A stretch of DNA of 64,000 nt, taken from positions 2,057,001 to 2,121,000 of the forward strand of contig JAJHZJ010000028.1 in NCBI GenBank assembly GCA_023548195.1. The letters run 5' to 3'. Each line of letters opens with the position of its first letter. Within the stretch, counting starts at the first letter, position 1. Position numbers and translations under genes: made by a program. The notes beneath the pieces are model-generated. The model saw only the letters and a list, made by a program, of their open reading frames with translations, was not told the DNA's origin and made no database searches. Below are positions 45,565-58,074 of this stretch, piece after piece. This DNA is from Bettongia penicillata ogilbyi (taxonomy: Eukaryota; Chordata; Mammalia; Diprotodontia; Potoroidae).

Positions 45565-48295
45565 TACGTTTGGCATCTCGACTAGAGTGTACTCTTTGGA
45601 GAGAGGTATCCTTTTAAAGGTTCTCCTGCATAAAAGTGTCATTACTCTCTCGCCCAGCTCCGCTCTGCTTCCCGCCCCGAAATCCTAAGCTTCCCTCTGC
45701 TGCAGAAGAATTTTTATTAAAGATTTACGCCTCCCATCCGCAAGCCAGGGAATTGTCAATCAAAAAGTGTTCTGAATCCCTCAGCGTGCCTTCTTCCCTC
45801 CGTCCCCCTCCTCCTCCAGGCCCCCGAGAGTCTATGACTCTGGCCGGACTCGGCTGTGGAGGCTGGAGTTTGAAAGGAGACGCTGTCATTTGTAATTCAC
45901 AAACCACGCTCCCCGCACATAATAACCATAGGGAGAAGAAAGCAAGTGAACGTCTTGGTGACCTCTGTCTAGCTCAGAATTCGAACCTTACCTTCCCAAG
46001 GAAGTGCTGACTCGTGTAGTGAGGGTGTTCGCTCCTGTTGGATGGTGGAGTGTTTCTGTTCCCTTATTGTAGGTGATGTTTGGTGTCTTGCACTTAGTCG
46101 TCTTTTAGACGATTTTTACAACCTTGGGTGAAGTTACCGTGGCTTGAGATACTTGGATGACTTTTAGTTTCTTTGCTAGGTATTCCAAAACCCAGACTGC
46201 CTGCCAGCTCTTTCCAGACTGGTGGTGTGCCAAGGGTAGAGCCATCTATTAAATGGTCCATCACGGAAAACCTCAGATCGGAACAGTGCTCCGTGGTTAG
46301 AATTGCATTTCTTAGACATCACCTTTGGTGATGAATTTCTCACGCTCTGTGTAAATTTCATCTGTTGAGTGTATTTAACTAAAAAGGGTAATTACTTCAA
46401 ATAAAAATCCTTTCCTGCCTAGTGGGAACCCTGGCGAAGATGATGCTTAATGAGATATTTTGCTTTTGTCTGTTTAGAGTAAAATTAGAGATGTTAACTC
46501 TGATAACGATTTTCTCAGATCATTAAAATGTAACATGTAGGAAAGGCAATTTGCTGCAGAGGCTCTGGCTGTCATGAAAGAAACTAAGTGTGAAATCATG
46601 CTTCTTTCCTTTTGTGGAACAGGCTATTTTTGTAATCCAGAGGGTGTCTTTCTTAAAAATGCTTTGGTTATTGTGAGATCACCCTACCCCGATTACAGAA
46701 ATACTGGCAGTTCTGGAGTAAACTGCATTTTTCATTCTTTCAGGTAATAATAAATGTGAGTCAAAAATGACATCTTGTGAGAATCAGTCTTTAGTATGTG
46801 AGAAAGATTGCTAAATTATAGTGTTGTTATTCAGGCTGCTATCGTTAAAGGTATGTCAGCATTTTCATTAAAAATTCAGTTTTTCAATAGTTTATAATTT
46901 CACTATAAAACTTTTAGTGGCAGAAATGCTTTTCACTTGGAAGATCTTTGCTTAAAGTATTCTGATTTATTTTAAAAAATAGATTGATTGTTTACTTTGT
47001 TCCTCTTAATGCTTTCAAAACTTAGACAGTATTTAAATGGTCTGATAGAGATGGAATTCAAAAGTGTAACTGCAACAGCATAGAGTAATTGCTTTCAATA
47101 TTGAAAGGAAAAAAAATAAGTTGAAGGTTGTATTCACACAGACTTTTCATATTAGGTATTAGAATGATTCACATTTGTTATTTGGTTCCTAGCAATGAGT
47201 GCTTCTTTCTGAAATTTTGACTGTTTCCCCTGTAGGTAGATGAAGATGTCAGTTATTGTGTACATTGATATTATATGTACAAATACATTTTTCATACATA
47301 TCTTGACTCTAACCAAACTTAATGACACAATTTTCTGATAGATTTACAATTGCTTATAAGATACCTCTCCCATCAAAAAAAAAAATGAAAGAAAAAGGAA
47401 GAGATGTAGGTAGGTGGGGGAAAGGTCTGTTTCTAATGGTGCTGGTGACGGGGAAGAAATCATTTATCATTTTTTTCTTGAACTCTCTATAGCAATTCCC
47501 TAGCCTTGCTTCACCTCTTGGGACCTTTGTGTAGGGCTTAATTATTTGCAAACTGCTTTGAAATCCCTAGATGAAAGGCAGCATATAAGTGCAAAAAGTA
47601 TTGTTATTCAGATATGGATGTTAATGAGCCATTACAGTTCTTCAGGAAAATGTCTTTTCAAAGATGGTAGGAAATATTTCCACCTGATAATAACTGTTTA
47701 AAAGTAGGTACAGATTACCAATGAGATAATTCACTCCAACCACGTCCTCTTCAATTTGTTGCAATTCATTTTGTGATCAAAGTGAATTTCATAGAGCCAG
47801 ATGGTCAGGTTCATGTTCACATCTATGCTGGGCCAGTACTTCACTTCTGGACCTCTTTAGCAACTCTCTGTAGAGCTAGAGGGCGTGAGTTATTTATTTG
47901 CATTTGTGATGATCACATCAGAGAGCCTCTTAGGAGGCCAACAAAAGGTTTTAGACCAGTTTTCGTGGTTAGTAATTATTTCATTCTAGCTTGATTTCAC
48001 TGTTATGGACACATATGGGCAGGTAACCTAGTGTGATGGATCAGGTTCTTGTTTTGGGGAATACACGGTGAAACTGGCTCTGGCTTCAGTTTTTAGAAGT
48101 GGTACATTTACTACTAAGTGATCAAAAGAATTGAGGAGATAGACAAAGCTGACCGACTTATATGGGCACCCACATCAGCTTTCACATATACTTATATGAA
48201 TTTAATGATAGAAAAGATGTTAATAAATTGTAGTAAGGACAGAGATGAAACCTAATAAGAAAAACATTCCAGCTTTAGCAGTGTGATTCCATCTC
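45565..48295. other. Repeat-poor intron segment; no gene seen
   Basis: From 45,565 to 48,295 I find no SINE or LINE words, in contrast to the rest of the window. That would suit conserved regulatory sequence near a developmental promoter. A-rich text at 47,374-47,400 is the only low-complexity patch. Confidence 0.5.
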
Positions 48296-48301
48296 TTATA
48301 A

Positions 48302-48545
48302 ATAGGTGATTCAGTGGAAAGAGCAGTCATTCGGGACCCAGAAAGATCCAAGTTCAAATTCAACCTCAGACACTTCCTACCTTTGTGACCCTAGGCAAAT
48401 CATGTAACTTTTCCTAGGCTCAGTTTCTTCATCTGTAAAATGAGGAATAAAATAATAGCACCTATTCTCCCATGAGAATAAAATGAGATTATATTTGTAG
48501 TAAAGTGCTTCAAAAAACCTTTAAAATGCTAGTTATTATGGATAT
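48302..48545 (+). mobile_element. CORE-type SINE, sense, near full length
   Basis: Contains 'ggacccagaaagatccaagt', 'gaccctaggcaaatcatgta', 'tcagtttcttcatctgtaaa' and the tail ending 'aaatgctagttattatgg'. Confidence 0.88.
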
Positions 48546-48569
48546 GTGGTTTTGGGATGTGTGAAGGCT

Positions 48570-48712
48570 ATATTTATTCATTCATTTAGAAAGCCTTTAT
48601 TAAAGATCTGCTATATGCCGGGTAATATATTAAGTACTAAGGAGGTTCCAAAGATGAATAAGACAATGCTTCCTAACCTTAGAGAGTTGATAGTTTAATA
48701 GAAGTAATAATA
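48570..48712 (+). mobile_element. Old mammalian repeat, sense
   Basis: 'tcatttagaaagcctttatt', 'gatctgctatatgccgggta' and 'agagttgatagtttaataga' follow the order of the 'tttattaagcacctactatg' family. It is the longest copy in the window. Confidence 0.6.
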
Positions 48713-48737
48713 GTAACCAATTCAAGTAACTAATAAT

Positions 48738-48920
48738 GATTGCCAGCATTTATGTAGGTTTGTAAAGTGCTTTACAATATTTTCTTATTTGAGCTTCACA
48801 ATAACCCTCGGAATCTGGTTCTCTTATTCTATATACAACAAATGTAATGCAAGACACACAGTGCATGGGTTAAAGGTGGAGGGGTTACTAACAGAATGTC
48901 TATGTAAGCCTTCCTGATTT
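48738..48920 (-). mobile_element. CORE/MIR-type SINE, antisense, degraded
   Basis: Contains 'ggtttgtaaagtgctttaca', 'gagcttcacaataaccctcg' and 'ttcctgattttagaatcag'. Confidence 0.65.
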
Positions 48921-48929
48921 TAGAATCAG

Positions 48930-50660
48930 CTTATGATTAATAATATTTTCCCCCAAGTGATTCTATCCACACAGTGAAATTTCTGTGCGGAAGGTGTTCC
49001 CTTATCTGTTAAATAATGGAATCAAAGTAGGTGCACTTTAAGGTCCTTTTCAATATTAAACCTAGTTTACTTAAAGAGTCTTAAATAGTGCTTTGTTTCA
49101 AAGTCAGTATAGTTATTTTAACCTTTGAAAAGCAAAAGAAAATCAAGGCAAGGTAGAAACTTGGGCTTTTTATCTGGTACTAGCTTCTTGTAAGTAGTTG
49201 ACTTATAATACTGCTATATCATGCTATACCCATACAACAATATCTTCTCTATTGACCATAATATTTCTAAATAGTATGTGAATTGGTCCATATTCTTCTT
49301 CAACTTAATGGTATTACTGAAAGGCATATCCAGCAATTCACTCTTTTTTTCTCCTTAGGTTTTCTTCCAAAACAATAAATCACATCCCTCTGAAAGCTCT
49401 TGTCATCTCTCATCCGTGTCACTGGAATCAGTGCCAAAACATCTCTCAGCCTTCCCAAGTGACTTTGCAATCAAGGTTCAGGCAGTGTGTAATCCTTTGG
49501 TAATGTCTCCTTTGTATCTTATCCTCCTAATAAATTGGTCTTTGGGTCTGTGATCAGTCCTTTTCCTTTCTGTGTCTCTGTATATATTATTTTCTCCCTC
49601 AGCAGACTATCCTTTTCTCATGGCAGTCTTAAGAGTTAACAACAGATACCATAATGGTTTAGAAAAAAAAAGAAAAGAAAATATATTTGCCAGTCACATC
49701 CCTCGTATCATTTCCTTCCTACTTTCCTTTTTTTTTAAAAGTTATTTATTCATCTACTTTCTAGTCCTGTCATATCTCCTTTCTCTCTCCTTTCTTCTTG
49801 TTCTAAGCCTTTGACTGCCACATGACAAACTCTAGCTGTCACCAGAAGAAAACATTTCTAATCCCTTGCCAATTTCTGATTCTACTCTGTGACATATTAC
49901 TGTCTTCCTTCTCTGTGGTCCTTTTCAAATCCCTCTCCCTGGCCCTCTCCCCTAGTTGCTACAGAAACTTTTCTCAGTTTTTCTCTCTTACCCTCACAGG
50001 CCATCTCAACTGTTTATTACATATAAATCCTCATCACATCCTTATGAAGTAGGGCATCATGATAACTATTCCACTGTTCTGCCTATTAGCCTACATTATT
50101 CTTGTTTTCAAGATACCTGTTTAAAAGTTTGGACATTTTATCAATTAGTGTAGATGCTGCCTTTGGCAGTCCATATCACCACCCCTTACTTCACACATTA
50201 ACAAAGAGCTTCGTGAGTTGTAGCCTAAAAAAGTCATCATAATCATGAGGCAGTAAGTCTGCTGGTAATGAGCCTGTCTGAATTTAACTAGGATGGTCCT
50301 CAGAAGTCAGACTCATGTACAATCAGTGGGCCCATATTTAGAGCTTTTTGTAGGACCTGCCTGAAGTTGCATTCTGTGGAAATAGCTTAGAGGGTTCCCA
50401 GTCACATCCTCACCATGGTGAGGCGTCAGAGTAGGACACTGCTGAAGGCACTTCATGATAAAATGCAGTAATTATTTACAGAATGTTCATTTTTGCTCCT
50501 AAGTGTGTCCAAAAGCATTCATTACCTTTCCAGACTCTACATATTGTCAGCATGTGTGTGGATCCTCACCAAATGGGCCACAATTGCAGAAATGCTTCTC
50601 TGTTGAAGCAGTTTGTCACTTTATAACTACCATTCTGAAACAAGTGCCTCTTCCTTTTTC
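48930..50660. other. No gene seen; pyrimidine-rich stretch
   Basis: Pyrimidine-rich text from 49,550 to 50,010 gives Ser/Leu-rich frames that I do not believe. A splice-acceptor-like site lies at 49,358. Confidence 0.45.
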
Positions 50661-50667
50661 TTTGAGG

Positions 50668-50862
50668 CAACATGGTATGAAAAAAGTGTCCCATCTGGAG
50701 TCAGGGGACCCGAGTTTGAGTCCTGCCTTTCGTGATTATTATCTGACTGCCAGCAGGTTGCTTAATCTCCCTTGACTCCTATTTCCTCATCTATAAAATT
50801 AAAATGTTGGGTTAAATGATCTTTAAATGCTCTTCTACCTCTGAATTTAGGAACTTAGTTCT
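50668..50862 (+). mobile_element. CORE/MIR-type SINE, sense
   Basis: Contains 'atctggagtcaggggacccg', 'tgcttaatctcccttgactc', 'atttcctcatctataaaatt' and 'ttgggttaaatgatctttaa'. The 90-codon frame 50,503-50,775 overlaps it and is not a gene. Confidence 0.8.
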
Positions 50863-51100
50863 TTTGGCCCTATTAATAATCTCCCATCTCAGAAGTCTTC
50901 ACCTTCCTTCCTGTGTGGCCCTGGGGTCACTTTGTCCACTGTGGCTTATCATAAGATGCCTGAAAGAGGACCCAGAATTTTATTGCCAAGATTTAGCTGT
51001 GTTTCTGTGACAATTAAAAATAGAGTTGTTATTTTTTTAAATTAAAAATTATGAAAATCAGTTACCATATTGGGGGTGGAAGATTACAAATCATATTCTT

Positions 51101-51741
51101 TTTAAAAATATATTTTAATATATTTCATTAAGTATCAATTACATGTAAAAAAATTTTTTAACGTTCATTTTTTTTTAAATTTCAAGTTTCAAATTCTTTC
51201 CTTTCTGCCTCTCCCCTATCCCTTGAGAAGGCGTACAATATATGACATTGATTATATGTGTGAAATCATATAAAACATTATTTCCATATTATCTGCAAAA
51301 GAAACCACACAAAACTCCGAGAAAAATAAAGTTAAAAAAATAGACTTTAATCAACAGTCAGAGTTCATCACTTGTCTCTCTGAAGGTAGATAGTATTTTT
51401 CATCCTGGCTCCTTTGGAATTTTGTCTCAATCAGAGTAGCTAAGTCTTTCATGGCTAATCATCCCTACAATGCTTCTCCTAGTCCTACTCACTTCTCCTT
51501 GCATCAGTTCATATAAGTCATCTTAGGTGTTTCTGAAACTATCCCAATCATCATTTCTTACAGCACAATAATATTCCATCACAATCATGTACCACAGCTT
51601 GTTCAGCCATTCCCCATTTGATGAGCAGCCCCTCAATTTCCAATTGTTTGGCACCACAAAAAGAGATGCTGTAAACGTTTTTGTACAGATAAGTCCTTTT
51701 CCCTTTTTTTGCTTTCTGGCATATAGATCTAGTAGTACTTA
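51101..51741 (-). mobile_element. L1 3' end, antisense, with 13-bp target-site duplication
   Basis: AAATCATATTCTT flanks it at 51,088-51,100 and 51,742-51,754. Reading antisense it holds the 3' UTR, then the ORF2 C-terminus (minus frame 51,551-51,748: GAKQLEIEGLLIKWG, DCDGILLCCKK). It is 5'-truncated, so only the last 640 bases of an L1 were copied. Confidence 0.9.
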
Positions 51742-51759
51742 AAATCATATTCTTGATGT

Positions 51760-52680
51760 GTAGGTATCCACTCCTATTTTGATCATTTAAAAATTTTTGA
51801 TCATTTTTACATGATCAGAAATTAAATGGGCAGAAGTCAAACAATCTTTTAAGTCTCCCTTCCAAGCTTGGTTTTGTAATGACGGTTTTGATCCAAAGTA
51901 GGGTAACTGTCCCTGGAACAGTGTTTGAGAGCCTTTGCATGCCTCATTATCCAAGACACTTGAATGAAGATGTTCTAGTAAATTATTAACTTTTAACTTC
52001 AGTGTATCTGTGATCTTATCAATGTGAGTTTTTGCACCAGATGCACACTTTTTTATCCAGGGTGAGTCTTGACCCTTTACTCCTATAAATCTTAATTAAC
52101 ATAGGGTAGGTATCTACCCAGTGTGTTAGGGACCTTCTCATTTTTTTAACGATGAAAGGATGCCAGTGTACCATTTAGGCTTTTCTCTGTTATCCCTTGC
52201 TCTCTAGAAATACCTCCTTTTCCAAACATCTTTGTTTCGGATAGTATCATCTTTATGTATTCCTTGTAATCAGAATTGCAGGTGGGCAATAGAGACATGG
52301 AGAGTAGACATAAATAGGCCACAGCATATATTACTAAAGACTAATTTCATATAATGGTTGTATATTCTATTAACAAAATTCATTCCATTATCTATCTCTG
52401 TTTAAAAAGGTTAAAAAATTCTGAATAATGGTAATACTTTGATCATCTTGTGATGTTAGAAAATGATTCACTTTTATGCAAAGGATGAAATAGCAAAATA
52501 CTTTTCCTGTGAACTGGTATAGTTTGTGCTTTGATGCATGTTCTAATAATGGCATTCTTTAAATGTATATATCTTGTTGCTCAGTTAGAGGATAAAGGGT
52601 GAGAATTCTGGGGATAATAGAGGAATATATCGACTTAGTGTTTTAGATGGAAAGGAAGAAGGTGAAGTCAGTGATTCACC
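51760..52680. other. No gene seen
   Basis: Unique-looking A+T-rich sequence. Confidence 0.45.
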
Positions 52681-52682
52681 TG

Positions 52683-52915
52683 TGTTCGTCCTTCATTGCC
52701 GAAGAAGACCATGCCATCAGAGAAATGATGACATGACTTGCACTTGACTTTGTTTTGAATGAGGGAGGGCTATGCAGGTCACCAGCCTCACTTCTCCTCC
52801 AGAGCTATCTGAATCCAGTGACCAGATATTCATCAGGATGACTGGATTTGATCCAGGATGAGGCAATTGGGGTTAAGTGACTTGCCCAGGATCACACAGC
52901 TAGTGAGTGTCAAGT
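52683..52915 (-). mobile_element. Marsupial composite repeat, antisense copy
   Basis: 'gttcgtccttcattgccgaa', 'gaccatgccatcagagaaat' and 'tgaatccagtgaccagatat' are the reverse complement of 3,690-3,875. It then joins 'gggttaagtgacttgcccag' and 'tcacacagctagtgagtgtc', a SINE body. The joint shows a composite element whose SINE part is missing from the other copy. Confidence 0.85.
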
Positions 52916-52919
52916 TAAT

Positions 52920-53868
52920 ATGTTGAGGAAGAAAACTGGATTTAGATATAATAATTTTAAAAGAGTCTTATTATAAATATTGACTTCCCTTAATAGATAA
53001 AAGTAGGTGACCTTTATTCTCATTATAGTCCATTTCAAGGAAATATTATCTTTACAGATTGATGTGTTGCAACTCTTTACTAAAGGTTTAAATGGATTTC
53101 TAAAGAACTAGGCTGGGGTAGTTGAGTGGACAGTGACCTGAGGTTTTCAGGGTTACTGTTCAGAATGTTTTCTCAAAGTTCTGTTCGTTTTGGTTATCAC
53201 TTCTTCATTTTCAACCAAAAGATTTTCCCTGGCAGCTGTCTAAATATTAAGTGTACATTTGAAGTTCTAACCAAGAAACTATAAACTGTCTGAAAGTAGC
53301 AGGCTCATTTTTGGTATTTAGTTGAATTGGGAATCTTTGTAGTCAGCTGAATAGTGATACTTAGTGTGTCACTGTTGGGGGCTTTATGTGATTTTTTAAA
53401 AATCAAGTAGATGAGTGCATACAAATTTCTATGCAAACAATCATGAGCTTAAATTAAAGCTGCTGATTTACTAGGAGAATTACTTGCATTGATTTGAAGA
53501 ATATCTATATAGGTTCAAGATTCCATATTATGCAAATCATTGAGCACTGAAGAGTCACACTGTGAAAGATATGAAATTAAATATGTCATATCTTATTGCT
53601 TATTCAGTAAAGAAAATGTAGATATATTGGGAAGTTACTCTCTGTTTTCCATTCATCTTATGTGATGAGGCCAGAGTCTGAGGTGGCTCTAGACAAAATT
53701 GTAAGAATTCGTGTTTTATTTTTTACATTTCTGATCTTCTTTTTCTGTACCTTTCCTCTCTTTTCTCATGATTTCCCTTCCCAATCCCCTACCCTCTACC
53801 TGGTTTTTTCATACACTTTTCTCTATTGCTTCCCCTCTGAAAGCAAGCTCTCAAGAGAGAGGAAGAAG
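52920..53868. other. No gene seen; possible regulatory words
   Basis: A perfect octamer ATGCAAAT lies at 53,529-53,536 and an octamer/FOX-like ATGCAAACAA at 53,431-53,440. No transposon words occur between 53,160 and 53,640. The short frame 53,662-53,883 is Phe/Ser-rich and unconvincing. Confidence 0.45.
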
Positions 53869-53879
53869 CAATATGAGGT

Positions 53880-54070
53880 GTAAAACAGGCATCAAATCTG
53901 GAGTCAGAAGAGCTGAGTTTGAATCCTGATTCTGCTCCTTGTTCCATATGTAACCTTGTGCCCATCACTTAACCTGTCTGGGCCTTGTTTTCAGAATCCA
54001 TAAGATGAGAGCTTTGGATTGGATCACCTTTTAAAGTCTCTTCTACTAAATCCAATGATCTAATGAGAAC
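53880..54070 (+). mobile_element. CORE/MIR-type SINE, sense
   Basis: Contains 'aatctggagtcagaagagct', 'gtgcccatcacttaacctgt' and 'ggattggatcaccttttaaa'. Confidence 0.8.
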
Positions 54071-54074
54071 TCAT

Positions 54075-54745
54075 GTATGCCAAAGTATAAAGAGACTTTT
54101 ATTTAGTCCTATACTTTTCATGAGGGGTGTTTGCATTTTAATAGATGACAGCTGAATTTTGCCAAAAAGGCGAATCCTTGACTAGTAAAATTTCAGACAT
54201 TCACTGGTTGGTGGTGAGAGGCATTTTGGGAAGCAGAGAAAGGTCCATGTGATGAGCAGTTGCCTGTTCAAAAGGCCAGTCATTCCTGGTCAGAGCAATC
54301 TAACTACACAGATTACAGGATAACAACTGCTTTGGTATATAAAGGAGAAATGACTTTTCTTTCATGTTATAATAAACTTGACAGGGAGCACCACCTTTCC
54401 CCATATTCCTCCAAATACTGGACTGGGTAGCATACACATTGTAGCAAGTCACTCTTTTATTTGACATTTAAACTAAAGCCTCAGGCAAAAGTCACCAGGT
54501 CTATAATTAGGAATTCTTGTCACTGTCAGTGGTAGTGAACTTGAAATTCTCTATTATTCTTGAATATTTAATTTTAATGAAAAAAATAGCAGTGGCATTG
54601 TTTTTGAGATATTTTTTTCTCCAAGTTCTTTACAAATCACTCCTTAGCATCTTTTTTCAAAACTGTCATAAGAGGCAGTGTTATTTATCATTATAAACAG
54701 AGGCAGCTCCTGGACATTAAAGAACTCTAGGGCATGATTCTTCTA
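54075..54745. other. No gene seen
   Basis: Unique-looking A+T-rich sequence. Confidence 0.45.
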
Positions 54746-54748
54746 GGA

Positions 54749-54931
54749 CAGGGGTGGGGAACCTGCAGCCTCAAGGTCCCATGTGACCCCTTTAGGTCCT
54801 TGAGTGCTGCCCTTTGACTGAATCCAAACTTTACAGAACAAATCCCCTCAATAAAACAAATCCCCTCAGTAAAACCTGGATTCTTTCAAAATCCAAGGAC
54901 CTAGAAGGCCACTTGTGGTTCCTCACCCCTG
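54749..54931 (+). mobile_element. hAT-like non-autonomous DNA transposon, complete
   Basis: The ends are inverted: 'caggggtggggaacc' at the left, and the right end reads 'ggttcctcacccctg'. CAGGGGTG ends are typical of hAT elements. A second, right-truncated copy starts at 63,509 with 'caggggtgtggaacctg', so this is a family. Both flanks contain CTAGG, as expected of a hAT target, but a clean 8-bp duplication is not resolved. Confidence 0.85.
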
Positions 54932-54934
54932 CCT

Positions 54935-56580
54935 AGGTAATGAGATTGTTTATATTGAAACACTTTGCCCACTTAGAAATATCCTGTATGTATTAATGGT
55001 TGCTGCACATTCCTAATTCCCTCCCTCAGCCCTAACCAAACAAAAACCAAGCTGTCCTGGGCCCATTGTACCATCTGCTGGCTAGTGTAGGAAACTTCCC
55101 CTTGCCTTTCTTCTTCAGAGGTATTGTGTCTGGATTACCTGTTTGCCACTGTCTAGGACTTATTAATTCTCCCTCAGTCATTCTTGGCCTCACACAAGCA
55201 TCCATGTCCTTTAGCCCCTCAGCCAACTTTGTCTGACTTCTTCCAATCTTTGCCTAGTCACCTTAGGAAAATCTTTATTCTTCTTCTGTTTGTAACACAA
55301 AAGATGACCATAGTCATAAGGGATGAGTGTAAGAACAGGATAGCGATATACATATGTCAAGGAATGGGTAAACTACATATTTTGAAGTGAAATTAGACAT
55401 GATAACCAGTACCCTTTATCCTACGGGCCTGGAAATGGTCTAGACGTCACCTTCAGAATCTCTGCAGATGTTTCCGTATATCTTCTCCATCTCTTCTAAT
55501 TAAATCTGCCTTTTCTCAGGCACCAGCATTCAGTAGAAATAAAAAGCTATTTCTTACTCTGTTTTCTCCCCCATTTTGCTTAATTACTAGTACTAAAACA
55601 TTTTCTGCTAATTTTAATGATAGGTGTATAGTATTTTAGCCCTATTATGGCTTTTGTGGGGCCAGGCTAAAATATTTACCACCATTTATGTCATCATTTC
55701 TTAAGAAAAGAAAAATGTTCAGCATTTCAAATAGCTGACTTACACAAGAACTTTTGGGGCAGTGAACTGCCCATTATACCAAAGCAAAGATGCCTTGTTC
55801 TGTTATTAATCTCCCCAGCGGTGATAAATACAAACTTTCCACTTGTTTTCAGTGTCTCAGTATTGTAGGTCTGAGAATAGTCCCCCCTGTGAAAAACAGG
55901 AACTGTGCTTGTCTGTTATGCTTGTCTGTTACCAGTTCTTGTGGTCTATATGGCAGCTATTTTGCTTTTTCAGAAGGGAGGGAAACACATTTAAAACTAA
56001 TTGAATAAAAGCAGCTAAAAGTAAGTGACCCTTGAGACTTGAGTACAGCTGCTCATCCCAGCATAGCGTGGAGAGTGAGTTGTTTTATTATCATTTATGG
56101 AGCGGTGGTACAGATTTATTTAGCTCTAAACAGGGAAAACAGGAACTGTAACTGTTGAGGTGTTTCTCTTCATTAATTTGCATGTGCCCTGTTTTTATTT
56201 AGTGGGGAGGTGTGTGCACAATATGTATGCAAGGGTAATTTAGCACGTCAGCGATTTCCTACGAATTGCCCTTGCTGACTCACAGGTCTGCTGCAGCTCT
56301 CAGCTGGCCTCAGTGTAAACTGCCCACAAGGGAAGACCAAGACTTGAAGAACTCTGAGTGCCATGGAGCTGCTTAGGGGTTATTTTCAGTTCTGTGGTCA
56401 CTGGTCGGCCGGCTTCTCTTCCTCTTCCAACAGCCAAAACACAGTCTTTTGGTTGAATAGTAGAACATCAGACTTTCGTCTTTTTCAGGCTAAGTAAGTA
56501 GCTTGCCATTTGTGAAAATGTTTTTTTAAGAGAACTGATTCTTGCCTCATCTTATTTTCTTGGAATCCTTGAGGGAGAGG
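54935..56580. other. No gene seen; candidate regulatory stretch at the right
   Basis: Positions 54,935-56,580 contain no recognisable repeat and no supported frame. Around 56,170-56,310 several transcription-factor words cluster: an octamer (56,176-56,183), an AP-1/MAF-type TGCTGACTCA (56,273-56,282) and an E-box CAGCTG (56,301-56,306). Confidence 0.4.
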
Positions 56581-56583
56581 AAA

Positions 56584-56586
<3 letters not shown>

Positions 56587-56614
<28 letters not shown>

Positions 56615-56668
56615 GTGTGGGGTGTGTGTGTGTGCGTATATGTGTGTGTATAGTGTGTGTGCGTGTAT

Positions 56669-56700
<32 letters not shown>
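56587..56700 (+). repeat. (GT)n microsatellite, long and interrupted
   Basis: Three blocks of GT units are separated by GGGG, GTATA and GC interruptions. It accounts for the Cys/Val-rich frame 56,542-56,775. Confidence 0.97.
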
Positions 56701-56719
56701 GGGGGAAGAGAGGAAGTAG

Positions 56720-58070
56720 AGAGGGATAGTCAGAATGGACAGAGAAGCTTATCTTGCCTTTTCCATATAGAATGACTATGTATCTTACACATTAACAGCA
56801 GAAGGAATTTCCCAGAGCTATTCATTAGCTTATGTTTTCCTGGTGTGATACCTGACCCAAATCTTCCATCCCTGCATGCAGAGATCTCCCATTGGGAATA
56901 CACAGAGGTGGGTCATTCAGCTACCAGCAGAGGTCATTATGTGTTACCGAAGTCCTTCAATAATGTTAGGGTTAGTTTATATCCATGATACTTTACTGAG
57001 GTAAATAAGCTGACATCTGTGTCCGACCATAGCTAGCATTTGTTTTTAGTGTTGGTTTCAGTGTTTTGTTTTCTGAATTAGATGTTGCTTATCTTCATTG
57101 AAAAGTGTGAAATGCTACTTCTTTGAGGTTTCTACATAAATTTCCTTTTGTTCCTACAAATACATCCCATATCAGCCTAAACTATCTCCAAATAGATGAT
57201 TAGGTGAGATCAGTTAGCCTGAGACTGTGTTTAGCACCGAGGCGAATCCCTGGATCTTGTTTTGGTAGTTTTGATAAGCTTTCTATAGCAGTTTTGACCA
57301 GTAATAAAGAGAAAAACCACACTGCGTGCTGTGTAACATAAAGATGATGGGAGTTCTTGGTTTCCGCCAATAGAAATGACTCATCAGTATCAATAGAATT
57401 GTGACTTCTAATAATAACCCAGTTCAAGACCTTTAAAACATGTGGTTTTAGCCCCTGCTGTTAGTGAAAGGTTGGAAAATATTAGTTTAAGCCTTTAAAA
57501 AAAATTCTTCACATCTCTTGATTTCATTTAAGTATAAAGTTGTTTTTAAAAATGGTAATTATCACACCACTATTTTTCATCTTACTGTTTTTAGTTTCAT
57601 TATGACCAAATTACCAAGCCCTGATCTTTTCATCGGTTAGAAATCTGTGCACCAAGCATCTCTGATGAAGGGAGCATTCCGAAGGAAACATAGCTGAAAA
57701 GCAGGTCCTCTCCGAACCCAGAAAGGAAACAACTGGCACACACCACCTCAGCCCACTGAGATCCGCCTCCTGTTTTCCACTTCCATTGAGCTTGTCCTGG
57801 GGGCCCGAGGTAATGCTTACTAGTGTCTATTGCTCTTTGAGTCATTGTCAAAGGATTCCAAGGGGAAGGTTAACAGAAAATAAGAGTCAGAGAGGACACA
57901 GCAGTGTGTAGAATGAGCAGTTATTAGCCTTGGAAGAAATTTGCTGTTTCTTTTCTAATAGCACAAGCACAACCTAGAAATAATGGAATGTGTGTATGTG
58001 TGTTGTATATATATGTGTGTGTAGCACATATGTGTTTCCATATAGTATCTGTTATTTTTTAAATAGGTAA
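56720..58070. other. No gene seen
   Basis: Unique-looking sequence. A GT/TA patch lies at 57,990-58,022. Confidence 0.45.
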
Positions 58071-58074
58071 TATT

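Noticed and set aside
56587..56700. CRISPR-like or satellite array
   Set aside because: It is an interrupted GT microsatellite; there are no spacers or constant repeats.
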